From Saturnia japonica (Eukaryota > Arthropoda > Insecta > Lepidoptera > Saturniidae), in the NCBI GenBank assembly GCA_033032175.1, contig CM065328.1, forward strand, positions 4,836,690 to 4,900,689: DNA of 64,000 bases, in the 5' to 3' direction. The notes under the pieces are model-generated. The model ran no database searches. It saw nothing but the letters and a program-made list of their open reading frames with translations, and had not been told where the DNA came from. Position numbers and translations under genes: made by a program. This document shows positions 35,201 through 46,405 of the stretch, piece by piece. The first letter of the stretch is position 1, and the number at the start of each line of letters is the position of its first letter.

Positions 35201-36219
35201 CGTATCGAGAGTGTGTCAAATGTTTAAGATATTCGCGCCAGAAAACCGATCAACTTATGGGTCAGCTGCCAAAGATAAGATTAAAACCCTCGAGACCTTT
35301 TAAAGCGTCTGGTGTAGACTTTACTGGATTTATAAATGTTAGATTTTCACCTGGAAGAGGCTCAAAATCATATAAGGGTTACATATGTCTTTTTATATGT
35401 ATGTGTACAAGAGCCATACATCTTGAAGCTGTATCAGATTTGACATCGAGAGGATTCATCGCCGCTTTCCGTAGGTTTGTGTCTCGCAGAGGCCAGTGTG
35501 TGGATTTATACAGCGACAATGGGACCAATTTTGTGGGCGCTGATACAGAACTAAAATTGATGTTTGACCAAGCTAAGTCCAATCTCCTCACAGAAATTGC
35601 CCAAATGTTAGCAAATGATGGAACGGCTTGGCATTTCATACCTCCTCATGCTCCTAATTTCGGAGGACTATGGGAGGCGGGTGTAAAATCAAGTAAGTCG
35701 CATCTAAAGAGAGTGATAGGGGAGTCAACGCTAACATTTGAGGAATTGTCGACGGTACTGAATCAGATCGAAGCGTGCCTCAACTCACGCCCTATTTCAT
35801 ATTTAAGTGAGAACCCTGATGATCCACAACCGCTAACTCCCGGCCATTTTTTAATTGGAGAGCAATTAGTGGCTATTCCAGATGAAAATCATTCTGATGT
35901 TCATGTTACCGGATTGCAAAGATGGAAGATGACACAAAAAATGGTGAATGATTTTTGGAAAAAATGGTCAGAAGAGTACTTGGTTAGTCTAAACCAAAGA
36001 TACAAATGGTCAATAAAAAAACCAGAACCAGAGATAGGTGATATTGTTATTATTAAAGATCACAACCTACCGCCAACGAAGAGGCTGCTAGGTAGAGTTG
36101 TCCAAAAATATCCTGGCCAAGATGACATCACAAGAGTGATTAGTATTAAAACAAAAAATGGGTTAACTAAACGTCCATGTAACATGGTGTCTATATTGCC
36201 TAACCCAGATACATTGTAG
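32197..36219 (+). pseudogene. BEL/Pao pol (protease, reverse transcriptase, RNase H, integrase)
   Basis: One frame interrupted by in-frame stops at 32974, 34087 and 34459. Domains in order: aspartic protease (DUF1758-like, LIDPCSEGSFIS at about 32400, where a Gly is usual in place of Cys); Pao-type reverse transcriptase (RVVFDASCKG, ADLVKMYRQ, LTFGTACAPY and the catalytic YVDD at about 33655); RNase H (FVDAS, RLELCAA, AWSDSTTVLAWL); integrase (34501-36219), with an HHCC zinc region (HYKTMHGG...CVKC), then D in GVDFTG, D in YSDNGTNF and E in GGLWEAG. The integrase segment is open for 572 codons. No env follows. Confidence 0.9.
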
Positions 36220-36416
36220 TTTTATTCTGTAGAGTTTATTTTAGTGTCTTAATTTTACTTCGCCTAGTTGTCATGGTGGGCGGTCTCTTTGTTAAGAGTC
36301 AGTTTCTTTCGTTCATTTAGGTTTTTCAGGAACTTTAATTTGTTTACATTTTTTAAATATATATTCTGAGTTTTATTCAAAAGCGTTAAAGGACGAGAGT
36401 CCTTTAGTGGACGGAA
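36220..36416 (+). other. BEL/Pao 3' untranslated region
   Basis: Noncoding sequence between the pol stop and the 3' LTR. The stretch AAAGGACGAGAG before the LTR is the best candidate for a polypurine tract, but it is weak. Confidence 0.5.
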
Positions 36417-36667
36417 TGTCCAATTGTATAGTAAATTCATGTTAAACTAATGCAAAGAAAGAGTTTTATATTAATTTTGTAAGAAAATTCATGAATATTA
36501 TCAATTTAACATATTAATTGCATTGAATCTCAATAGATGGCGCTGTGCCTACTCCTGAATCGCGCGATCGTTTACGTTACCCGATTTGTACTGGTATTTT
36601 AAGAAATTTGAATAAAGTGTGTCTATTCAGTTCCAACAACAGTGTGAAGTTTTATTTAGTGCTGACA
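36417..36667 (+). repeat. BEL/Pao 3' LTR
   Basis: Intact 251-bp LTR, TGTCC...TGACA, with AATAAAG near 36611. About nine substitutions separate it from the split 5' LTR. It is followed by the CTATT target duplication. Confidence 0.92.
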
Positions 36668-36672
36668 CTATT

Positions 36673-39600
36673 CATAGGTATATTTTTAATTTGCTACCCA
36701 ATCCTTTCAATATATTTTTGTTGATCCTGTAGACGAACTCATTTTTTTTACGATAACACTGCCCTCTCACATAGCCACTCTTCGTTGCCTTCATTGTTTT
36801 TCAAGTTCAGAAAAACGTACGAAATAAGTCCATCTTCTGTTGTCACTGGATGGCAAAAATCATTGGTAAATTCAATTTTACCATCTATGTGTGTTTCCAG
36901 TAAATCCTCTCCGATTTGCAGCACCTTAGACGCATAAGCTCCTGATTCTAAATAATTATAAAGATAAAACACGCATGTTGCACCTAATATTGAGCTTTTC
37001 TACCTTGGATCACAGCGGCGAAGCTTTCAGACATGCATTCATCTCATCCAAAAGTGTACCTCTCTCAAAAACGGGCAGTGTCTGCCTGAAATCACCAGCG
37101 AGTAAAATCAATACACCTCCCACCAGAGCCTGATTACCACGAATATCTTGCAGGCTGCTTCTACCGCGCGCTTTTGCAACATAGTGCACTCGTCCCATAC
37201 TATTAGCTTGCACTGTTGCAACAAAGCGCCGCGGTTGCTACTTTTGCTGATATTAGATGTAGGGGCTTCTTCGCTCTCAAGATTTAGTGGTAATTAAAAA
37301 ATAGAATGTGCAGTCCATCCACCGTTAAGTAACGTTCCAGAGATTCACAAGGAAGCCACAGCTAAGGATATATTATGGTCCTTCAGAAGTCGAGCCAGCA
37401 GTAGGTTTAGCACAAATGTCTTACCAATACCCCCCGTTGTATCAAGAAAGAAGAGTCCGCCATGACCACTATTTTCACAATAATTGAATCATAAACATAT
37501 CGTTTAGTTGCTTGGGAAGCAAACGACGCTATTTCATTGGTAAAATAATCTAAGGCTACGGTGTCCTAATTGAGTTCTCTAACAACATCGCTTGACAATT
37601 CTCCCTTACGTTGTGGTGTGTGCAAACCGAAATCCGCCATATGTTTTTCAGATAAATTAATTGTTTAGTCCTCTACTAATTTGAGAGCCTTATTAATTAT
37701 GAAGGCTTCATGCGTGCCTTGTAGCCTATGCACAATATCCTCTGACAGTGCGTCCTCGTATTTATATCACAGCTGAAGAGGGTTAGAGAGTCCGCCAAGT
37801 CTTACTAAAATAGCAAACAGCTCTCTGAGTTTGGCGGCTGAGCGACATAGCACGGCTTCCTCCATGATTAAGTTCAGTGCCTGGAAATCGGTTGGACTTC
37901 GCACTTGATTAAACAACATGCGTAAATAAAAGCATTCGAAGTTGCTAACGTGCATAGTATACATGCTACCCAGTGCGTTGTCAGCCTTTACGTCTGGTCA
38001 GCTCTCTACAGGTGTCCCCTGTACACGGCGCTTACATTATTTCCTAAATGCATTCCAAGTGTATTAGTATTACCTCGGTACTTCAGCGTATAAAAGGCTT
38101 TTTGCGAAGTTGACATTTTCGCAAAGTAGGAAAAATGTTGTCAGTGTTGTCTTTGGAGGTGTCATCACTCTATAGCGGAAATTTTGTTCCGTGAAGTAAA
38201 CACGCTTGCCATTGGGTAGGTGTACCGCTATGTGGGTGACAGTTGGGTATCTTTCGTGAAGTGGTAAACCAAAGGTTCGCTATGCCGCGTCATTTCTACT
38301 AACGTATCGGCCCGCTCTGAACGTCTGTACTTTATTTCTTGGGTCAATGTTCACATCGCCATCTTGCCTCATATTGAAAACTGCTAGATCGATCCCTTTG
38401 TTTATGTACTTGCATATATTTTTTATGACCCGCACTAAACTACATAACATTAAATTAATATGAGCATCGAAGAATTTGGTAAGAAGGGCAAGGGAGTAGG
38501 GTACAACTTACCTGTTATCCACCACAACCTCTCCCTGATCACCGCAATTCTAATAGTAGCCGTGCGTCCTCCATCGCGGTCCTCCTCTTCGTCAGTACAG
38601 GGGGTATCCATTTTAATTTGTGTGTGTATACATTAGTAGCACCAGAGGTACTTTTTGTAACATTTTTCTTCCTTCATACATGGAGATGACGTATTGAGTG
38701 TACAACATGGGCCATGGATCATATTTTTTAACGGTGTCTTGTAGTTTTTGGCAATTTTGGCATCAGAGATTTCTGCACTATTTATTGTGTTAATATAGCT
38801 AAGACGCAATTTCCCTTTTAGCCACAATAAAAGATGTACATAGCTTAAGCGTCGCTTTTGCCATTCTATGGAGTACATAAAGCACGGCATCTCTCCAAAT
38901 ATTTGACCTTTCATGAGCGGAGCGACTAACTTTTGGACTTTAATTTTAAACACTCTAGCAATGAGGTCGTTGTGTGTCAGTGGCTTTTGGCCAGGCTAAG
39001 TTCGACGGTAATCTCTGTCCACGCCGAGTTGCATGTTAACGTGCCATAGTTCCGAACGTATGCGAATAAATCTTGCGTGTATTCATAGAGGTATCTTGGG
39101 CTGTTCACGACGGAGGATGGGAGAATAACCGTTTGCCCCGGCCACTACCTCGTTGGTGGTAGGCGTGTTGTAGTGCCCCTCGTGTTGTCCGCGTGGCCCA
39201 CGATTAGGATGGATCACTACTTTGATGCTTTCATTGGGCATTTTCTCCAAAACTGTTTTGAATTCGTTAACCAGAATATTGTTATCGTTGAGAATTCTTT
39301 GTATTTTTCGCACTATCTGTGTCTCATCACTCATAGGCTCATCGCCTAAAAATAAATCAGTATGCAATGTGGCTACCCATTTGACACGGGAAGCAAGGAC
39401 CCAATTCTATGATAAACCTGCCATTTTACAGTAAATTTTGGGAAAAAGCTTGGCATGTAAATAACTGTATCAGCTCCAAAAGGTGTCATGTGGATGAACC
39501 CATTGTATTTTCTGATATTTTTTAAAATATGCCGTGATTCTTCTGTGCTACGTGAAAATAATTCTTTCAGCGGTACCACTGGCTCTTCTAACTGTGGGAT

Positions 39601-40110
39601 ATCTCCTTTTCCCCCAGAACAACAGATCCCAGGTAACTCTTCTTTCCATTTCTGCACATCGCATAACCTACATACTTTATTTTACTGGGGCTGCTGTAGT
39701 CGAGACTTGTAGCGTACTCAAATGCAGCGTGTTTAAAAATACTCCAAGTATTTCAAGTGAATGTTTGTTACCACTGCTCCATTATTGCAGTAATAGCCCA
39801 TCTCCGAGCTTCTGCTTCCTCCATAGTTTCAGCGGCTCTCCGGGATACCAGATATTCCGCAAATTGCTGCCGTCCATAGTTTGCCTGCTCCGGCGTTTCT
39901 GCAGCTCTCAAGCTGACCTGTAGCTGAAGTTATTGTTCGCGTCATGCCTGTGAATGTTCTGACATCTCAGTAGCTCGCTGGGACGCCACATACTCAGCGT
40001 GTTGCAGACGTCGACGATTCGACTGCTCTAAAAGCCACTTGACGCCTAACTTACTCAAGCCTCCTCAACTGCGCTTCAGAAGAAGTCTCTTGATTTCTGG
40101 CTACCTTCAT
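36673..40110 (-). pseudogene. Helitron RepHel pseudogene (main part)
   Basis: Decayed minus-strand gene of a rolling-circle transposon. From its 5' end (right to left): an Arg/Ala-rich N terminus (about 39780-40110); the Helitron N-terminal domain (39373-39657, with ILKNIRKYNGFIHMTPFGAD; 39083-39367); the replicase region with YSIEWQKRR and NMIHGPCCTLN (38633-38953); a KYINKGIDLAVFN block near 38400; YAEVPRY near 38070; CFYLRMLFNQVRSPTDFQAL (37767-37964); helicase Walker A GGIGKT at 37418-37435; GDFRQTLP (37010-37213); and a C-terminal EEWLCERAVLS (36748-36972). Many stops and frameshifts. The HUH motif, normally HxH, reads YVH, so catalysis would be lost. The end of the gene continues at 24272-24150, beyond the BEL element. 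Confidence 0.85.
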
Positions 40111-41454
40111 AGCTCTCGTTTTTTTAGAGTTTTGCGACAAATTAGATATGACTTGGATTATCAATACTACTTTTTATCCCGGTAAACTCTTATTGTTAAT
40201 TGTTAAACACAAAAAACATTGTTTTAGTTTTTGTTGTCACCACTAGATGACGCTACCTCATATTTATCATAATGATAGTAGGCCATCTTACTTATTTAAT
40301 TGTAATATATATTTAATGTATATTAGTATGTATGTATAACATTACACATATAAATGTGAAAGATTCTATGCTTGGATGTTTGTTACTCAATTACACTAAA
40401 ACGGTTAAAATATAGGTATGTACAAATAAATGCCTTTAGCACACGTTCGTGGAAGTGAAAAAGATTTCACTTATAACGTACAATGTAATCAAAACCGCAA
40501 AAATAATCTAATATAAACTATTTATTTGATAAACTCACACGAACTTCTAAATTCGTTGTGTAATCCAGTCGTGGAAGTGAATAGTGAACAACAACAAATT
40601 TCAGCAAACATCGCCATTTCCAATACGATCGCGGATGTTCGGGCCCAGCTCATTTCCTCTCACTAGGGACTGGACGCGAGTCACGCTCCGCAAACTCGGT
40701 TAGTGATTTTCATTCGCTTAGGTGAACATAAATATGTTCGCAGAAATGGCGTTGATTCTTTTAATGCCTACGATTTACAATGTACATTAAGATTTCTTTA
40801 TATTTCAACTATTTATTATTTATTACATTATATTCATAATTGCTTCCGTAAAATAATAATTACAGAAACTTGTAACAATGATGTAAATATTGATGAGTTT
40901 TATTTACATATTTAAACCACGTACATAAAGTTTTCCCCAAATATTCCAAATGCATAAAATAATTATGATAAATTTATCTACATTGTGCATACAAAAAAAA
41001 AAATTAATAAAGATAGTAATTGTTTAATGTTATTTCTTTTAGATTAAGTCCTGAAATTTTGTTTTGGGAATCACTAATAGAAAATAGTGATTTTATTTTG
41101 GCTCTGAATAAAACAATCTATGACAAGAACCATTTGTAAATAAATAATCTTTGACATTTGTCTATTTATTTCAATAAATATTTTCTTGACATCCACTTTA
41201 CTTAACTCAGCATCTGGTCACATAAATTGTAGCTTGAAACATAGAACTACATTAGGTTAGTACGAAATTACGTGTCTGGAATAGACGAAGTTTGGCAGTG
41301 TATAAAGGATGAAACTAAAAAATGTTGAAATGTTGAAAATCAATGTATTAATATATTTCCAAATATACTTTCATTTCAATTTAGGTAATTTATAAAGCTT
41401 TTACATGCCTTTATAATATTTACATAATACATTTTATAAATAATAATAAATATC
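40111..41454. other. No gene seen
   Basis: May hold the 5' end of the Helitron, but no convincing terminus was found. A GC-richer block at 40600-40690 and a small hairpin (AAGTGAAA...TTTCACTT at about 40456) stand out. The open frame at 40703-40915 has no recognised domain. Confidence 0.35.
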
Positions 41455-41738
41455 TGGACAACCGAGCTTTGCTCGGAATCTAAAAAAAAAAACTTTTTTT
41501 TTATAATTTCAATTTTATTTAGGGACTTTGGTCACTAAGGATATACCAGTCCTATCATAACTTATACCTACTACTTATAAAAACAAGAACTATAAACTAA
41601 AAAAAAAACATATTAATAAGACTATACAAATTTCTCAAGAAGAAGACTTAATTCATTAACAAGAGAACTTAAAAGAACCACACAGCATTCTGGAAGTATC
41701 CGATGTTGGTTCTGCCAGAATATTGTGATATACAGTAG
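41455..41738. repeat. Dispersed repeat fragment
   Basis: Starts with a small hairpin, CCGAGCTTTGCTCGG, then A- and T-runs. This motif often marks an end of abundant lepidopteran elements. No boundaries are supported. Confidence 0.3.
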
Positions 41739-41880
41739 TAGCTCATGGGAAGCGTGTGGTGACGAAGACGCGAGTTTCACGGTTTTTTTTTCACCCAAAT
41801 ATTACACATATATACACAGTATACATATAGCTCATGGAAAGCGTTCGGTGACGATGACGCGAGTTTCATTATTTTTTTCC
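41739..41880 (+). repeat. Tandem duplication, about 89-bp period
   Basis: TAGCTCATGG(G/A)AAGCGT..GGTGACGA.GACGCGAGTTTCA plus a T-run occurs at 41739 and again at 41828. The open frame 41725-41985 reads through it but has no recognised domain. Confidence 0.6.
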
Positions 41881-41959
41881 CCCCAAAAAGTGCTCAACGC
41901 GCCCAAAGATGTTTTTTCTTCAAAAATACATTCGAATTTAGTAAACTCCGTCTTTTTTA

Positions 41960-42250
41960 TGTCTGTTAAAAATGGAAAAGATTAGGAATGATTATATTAT
42001 AGGAAAGTACCACCAGAGACAGAGTAATAGGTTAGCGTGGAAAATTCATGTCACTATGAGAGATCAAAGTTATATGACAAGGAGAATGTTAAATATAAGG
42101 TGTACAGATATAGGAGTAGAGGAAGACCGAAGAAGGTATGGATGGATTGTATTAGGAATGATATGAATATAGAAGGTGTGAATGCTAAGGTGACTAGATA
42201 TAACTAATACAGTATAGAGTGGAAAATTAAAACATGTTGTTTCGTTAAAT
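41960..42250 (+). pseudogene. LINE ORF2 C-terminal relic
   Basis: The plus-strand translation includes RSRGRPKKVWMDCIRNDM followed by NIEGVN. This matches the RGRP-x-x-x-W-x-D-x-I-x-x-D motif near the C terminus of several non-LTR retrotransposon proteins. Upstream frames are broken. Clade not assigned. Confidence 0.5.
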
Positions 42251-42646
42251 AAAGGGTATGAAGAAGAACGATCTTTAAAGTAGGTAAGTCTTATTTAAAT
42301 AAAATAATAAATTCGATCGTGTTTCTTGCTGGTTTTTCTCAATCGTTGGATGTTTTGTGAACCAGTTGTAGCATTGTAACGTTTGTAAATGCCTTCTTAG
42401 GGCTAAGCCATAATAATAATTTTTTTCATGTGACTTTATTTCCATATGAAAATGTATATTTTTGAAGTGAAAACTTCTTTAGCATCGTTGTGATTTGAAA
42501 GTCGATGAAATGAAAAAGCGAAAGCGACAGTAAGAAGAGACAGACACATAAATTCATAAGATTTGACGTGGGAGAAAATGAGATAGGAAAGTTTTAGGGA
42601 ATGGTAAAATGGTTCAAAGGAGGTTTGTTGCCACGCAATAATGAAT
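42251..42646. other. No gene seen
   Basis: AT-rich spacer; no motif recognised. Confidence 0.35.
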
Positions 42647-42862
42647 TTTATTACCTCACCAAAAATGCACGAAACATACATTTTTTAGACAATATTTATG
42701 ACATTCTGTTTCTGATTGATATTGTGTTAGGTTACCATGGATATTTCAAATTTAATTTTATTACCTCACCAAAAAGGCACAAACAAAAACTTTTAAGACA
42801 ACATTTATGACATTCTGTTACTGATTGGTATTGTGTTAGGTTACCATGGATATTTCAAATGT
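42647..42862 (+). repeat. Tandem duplication, about 110-bp period
   Basis: Two adjacent units share TTTTATTACCTCACCAAAAA, ATTTATGACATTCTGTT and GTGTTAGGTTACCATGGATA at a spacing of 109-110 bp. They differ by scattered substitutions and a small indel, so the duplication is not very recent. Confidence 0.75.
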
Positions 42863-43479
42863 CCATTAATTGAAAAATATTTTATGAATAATGATTGTGA
42901 GTACTTGTATGTACATTTTAATAAACTTTGAATTAGTGTGTATTTGATCATTTTCTGAATTAAAAAAAAAAAACATAGATGTGAAGGTTTCACTTCTACC
43001 ACGTGTGAATTGCACACATAATTTTTTTTTTATGGAATAACATTTGAAATGTTGTATATTCATTTTTACTTAATTACTTAACTTACTTCGGAAAGCAACC
43101 AAAATGATTAATTGAATACAGAAACAACAGAATTAGATTAATGAAATTATTGTGGTCGCCGGGCAAAGCCTCTAGGTTCGCGTAATTTCATTAGCTCGTA
43201 GACAATTCGACACTTTCAACAACTTCTGTCCCAAAGGAGAAGAAGTGAATTAATTTATAAGTCTAAATTATCCTACTTAATTGTCTGTTATTAATTAGAC
43301 CGCTTATGTGTTCTTCTCTATATTTTCTAGGTTTAAAATACGTTCATCCCATTGATGTTTTATAGAGTTAATTTAAAAAAACTACCAATTCATGGAACGT
43401 TAACACAAACGTGCATTTGTACGTCATAAGTTTTATAATACTAGGAGTCCATAATATTTTTTTATTGTTTATTTATCTA
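42863..43479. other. No gene seen
   Basis: AT-rich. A short GC-richer phrase at 43150 (GTGGTCGCCGGGCAAAGCC) may be a repeat remnant. Confidence 0.35.
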
Positions 43480-43745
43480 TGACATCATCAACTGAAACTC
43501 TATAGCTGCGGGTGGATCTAAGCCTAGTCCGATGTATCCCTCCGGACCGATTTATTTCTGGTTTTTTTTCCAGCTCTTCCCATCATTTGTTTTGAGATCA
43601 TTATGAACGTCATCCAAACATCTGAGTTTTGGCCTACTATGAGTTCTACGTCCATCATGTTTTCATTCGAAAAGTCTTTTGAGTATCCTGGTCTCTTTCA
43701 CCCTCACGATATGCTCTACCCATCGTAGGCATCCAATTTTAATCT
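43480..43745 (-). pseudogene. LINE ORF2 C-terminal relic
   Basis: On the minus strand it translates to RWVEHIVRVKETRILKRLFE, then a HDGRRT, RPKLRCLDDVHNDLK segment and WKK. These match the post-reverse-transcriptase region of insect LINE proteins. At least two in-frame stops. Only the C-terminal part survives. Confidence 0.5.
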
Positions 43746-43789
43746 CTGACACATATATATTATTAATTTAATTTAATTTATCTAGTGCT

Positions 43790-43975
43790 AGGACATGACA
43801 ATTCTGTGCGGCTGGAACACTTGCCATATTGGCATGCTTATGTTTGCGAGATCAGCCGGTGTATATCCAATAATCAAAGGTATATGGTCATAAGCTTGTC
43901 ACAGTGACTCTCTTTTGATTTGTCGTGTTGCGGTATCAGCCAGTATATCCAGATTCGGAGAGGCTTGCAGGCCGG
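43790..43975 (-). repeat. Unclassified repeat (copy 2)
   Basis: Shares AACACGACAAA, GAGTCACTGTGA and GATATACACCGGCTGAT with 22040-22290 in the same orientation. Confidence 0.45.
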
Positions 43976-44819
43976 TATGAAAGCGGAAACCGGCAGTGAA
44001 TTGCAGATCTATCGGTGAGCGCCTGGTTGCGCGTGAGAGTAATAATATGGGTAATAAATTATTGAGATTGCGCCACCTGGGGAGTTTGTTGGTAGTTTAT
44101 TTATACTGAGAGTTTCCTAAGCGTGGTACCTACTGTGCCACACGCTCGGTAACCTTTTTTCTGCTAGCCGCCTAGATTGCTGCAAAATGCGTTGTGTAAT
44201 ATAGCACGTAGAAGCTGCGTGATCTACGTCACATGCTCGCCGACAACGCGTTACCAGCGCCAACACCCGCACCGCTGTTGCTATCAAGGTATAGAGGTGA
44301 GGGCAAACTTTTGTAATTTATTGCCAATTTTATGGTTGCTTTCATGTGGTCATCCACCCCGCCTATGTGCATTCAACACCTCTTAAAAATTGACCGCAAT
44401 TTAATTTTATGTTTTATATTAAAATTAGTTTTTACCGCTCCGTATAAACTAAACGTAAATCATTCTTACTAATATCTATAAAAATATGAATGATATAGCT
44501 GCGTTAGTTTTTTGAAGTATACTTTAATATGTGAAACGAAGGGCTGACCCACAGAAAGCGTTTTGAATGGTTCCAGCTGTGCTATATTACGTTTTCATAG
44601 AACTATCTGGCCTCGCAAAGGTTGTTTTGCTATTTCCAGTAGCCAATAGCTAGCCCACAGCTCCAGCTATTGCGTTCATGGGTAGCATAAAAACCTTTAC
44701 TGTAAAAAATGCTTAGATATACCATCTTTGACGGTGATTGCTCAAATAGTGTTGGAATTTTTCAATTTCGTATTATACAATATGACAATATATCAATATC
44801 CACTTTTATATAATATAGA
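43976..44819. other. No gene recognised; mixed composition
   Basis: GC content rises at 43980-44030 and 44110-44300. The 69-codon frame at 44177-44386 has no recognised domain. It may be repeat-derived. Confidence 0.3.
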
Positions 44820-45060
44820 CTAGCGGTGCTCCGCTACTCCGCTCGCGTTTATTACGCAGTATGTAATTATTATTTCCATCTCGTAGCTTTTCTTTACTTA
44901 TTTACTCTTTTAATCCTATCATATGAGAAATGTCATATACTACATTATTTATAGTATAATGTAGTATAATAATTTAACACAATATATTTTTTTTTAATAA
45001 AAACATATATTCTGAATTTTTAAAAATTTCTATAATTATAACACTTTTCAAGCCATTTCT
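44820..45060 (-). repeat. Helitron-like 3' end
   Basis: On the minus strand it ends GCGGAGTAGCGGAGCACCG followed by CTAG|T. The GCGGAG...CGG region can form a short hairpin just before CTAG, as Helitron ends do. The 5' end was not found. Confidence 0.45.
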
Positions 45061-45065
45061 TATAC

Positions 45066-45068
<3 letters not shown>

Positions 45069-45107
<39 letters not shown>
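45069..45107. repeat. (AT)n microsatellite
   Basis: About 39 bp of uninterrupted AT dinucleotides. Confidence 0.9.
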
Positions 45108-45115
<8 letters not shown>

Positions 45116-45780
45116 TCTTGTGATTTGGGCGACACAGTTATTCAAGTTTCTCTGTAATAAAAGAAACGACATTTAATGTTATTAATGACAATGTAAATTC
45201 CTAAATCACAACTGGGAAACAAAATTAACTATTTTTTATAAATTTTCAATTGACAGCTAGCTAGTTAGATGCTTCATAGATTGTCATCATTCGACCACAG
45301 ATTACAGAGCGACTAGTATTAGTCTATGTCGCGGTCTACCACGATGACGCTTGATGCGTGGAAATCTTAAAATTAAAGAAAATTACATTTTTCTTTACAT
45401 ATAATATATATAAATCACACCAAAACGTTCAGTAATTAAATTAAAGAAAGACACGTTATCTTAGACCCGCAGTAATTATATTTCCTAAAAATATTATCAA
45501 AGATTCTTATAACCCATCAATTATAGAATAACATATACTTCCCTTATACAAAATTTTGATCTAAATAATTTGAAAATTATTATTTTTTTGTGGTTATTAC
45601 TTTTTGCGATTCCTGAAAGTATTGTTGAAAATTCTTATTTGCCTATCAATTAGCAATGACATGAGCTCCCGAGTACAAATGCCTTTTTCGAGTTTACTAG
45701 ACCAGTTTCGAGTCTATGTGAGATTAAAGTAAAAGTATTTAGTTAGATAGAATATTATATATATATGCGGTTTGGTTTAC
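45108..45780. other. No gene seen
   Basis: AT-rich DNA up to the target duplication of jockey copy 2. Confidence 0.35.
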
Positions 45781-45792
45781 AGATTTATTTTG

Positions 45793-46405
45793 GGAGTTCC
45801 GATTTGGTCTTGATCGCGAACGGACGTGTCGCTCCGTTTGTGCTCTCGACCATCACGTGACTTAATTGTTGCGATCTTATATTTGGAATTTATTTCGAAT
45901 ATATTGTTGCAATAACGACGTAAACCAACTGGTGTCTAACGCTCGCGTGGTAAACCACACTTTTCGGTGCGACTTGCTTGTTTTTTATAAATCCACGGTT
46001 TTGTGGTCGCTCACTGGATACCTGACGGTGCTAACTAAAGTGAGCGGGGCGTGACCCGAGCAGCCCGCTGGTTGTCTCCTTCAGAGGCAAACAGCCAGAC
46101 TCGGACGGGCCTGGGAATCTAGGCCTTTGCGGTTATCGCATAGTCTTGCCCCAGGTGTCTCCTGCCAAACCTTCCGATCCTGCACACTCCATCCCCGGGA
46201 ACCTGTTTGGGCCTAGCCCGGTTTAATTACCGGTCTGCGTCCTCGGCCCCGGGCTTGTTAGGGCTCCTTAGGGTTGATAGGTCCTTCCTGTGTGTCTTTG
46301 CACCTTGACCACAGGTCTCTTGCCGACTCCGATAGTCTTTTTTAGTTTTTGGCGCACCCCCCTGCCCCTAAGGCAGGGAGGCCTTTAATTTAAAATAAAA
46401 TAAAA
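45793..46405 (+). promoter_or_regulatory. Jockey copy 2 5' UTR with internal promoter
   Basis: GGACGTGT lies at about +30 from the 5' end, in the position of the downstream promoter element used by jockey-type LINEs. The same motif and spacing occur in copy 1. The rest of the leader matches 24640-25300 (GGGCGTGACCCGAG, CTCGGACGGGCCTGGGAATC). Confidence 0.5.

Larger units (their letters stand above)
24278..36667 (+). mobile_element. BEL/Pao LTR retrotransposon, split by a jockey insertion
   Basis: A 5-bp target duplication CTATT (24273-24277 and 36668-36672) flanks two 251-bp LTRs that start TGTCC and end TGACA. The 5' LTR is in two pieces (24278-24482 and 30647-30692) because a jockey LINE inserted into it. 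The internal region (30693-36416) has a primer-binding-site-like TGGTGCCGAAACCCG, gag and pol. By eye the two LTRs differ at about nine of 251 positions, so the element is moderately old. Gag and pol both carry stops. No envelope-like gene is present. Confidence 0.92.

Noticed and set aside
36220..36416. An envelope gene after BEL pol, which would make it retrovirus-like
   Set aside because: Fewer than 200 bp separate the pol stop from the 3' LTR, with no open frame.
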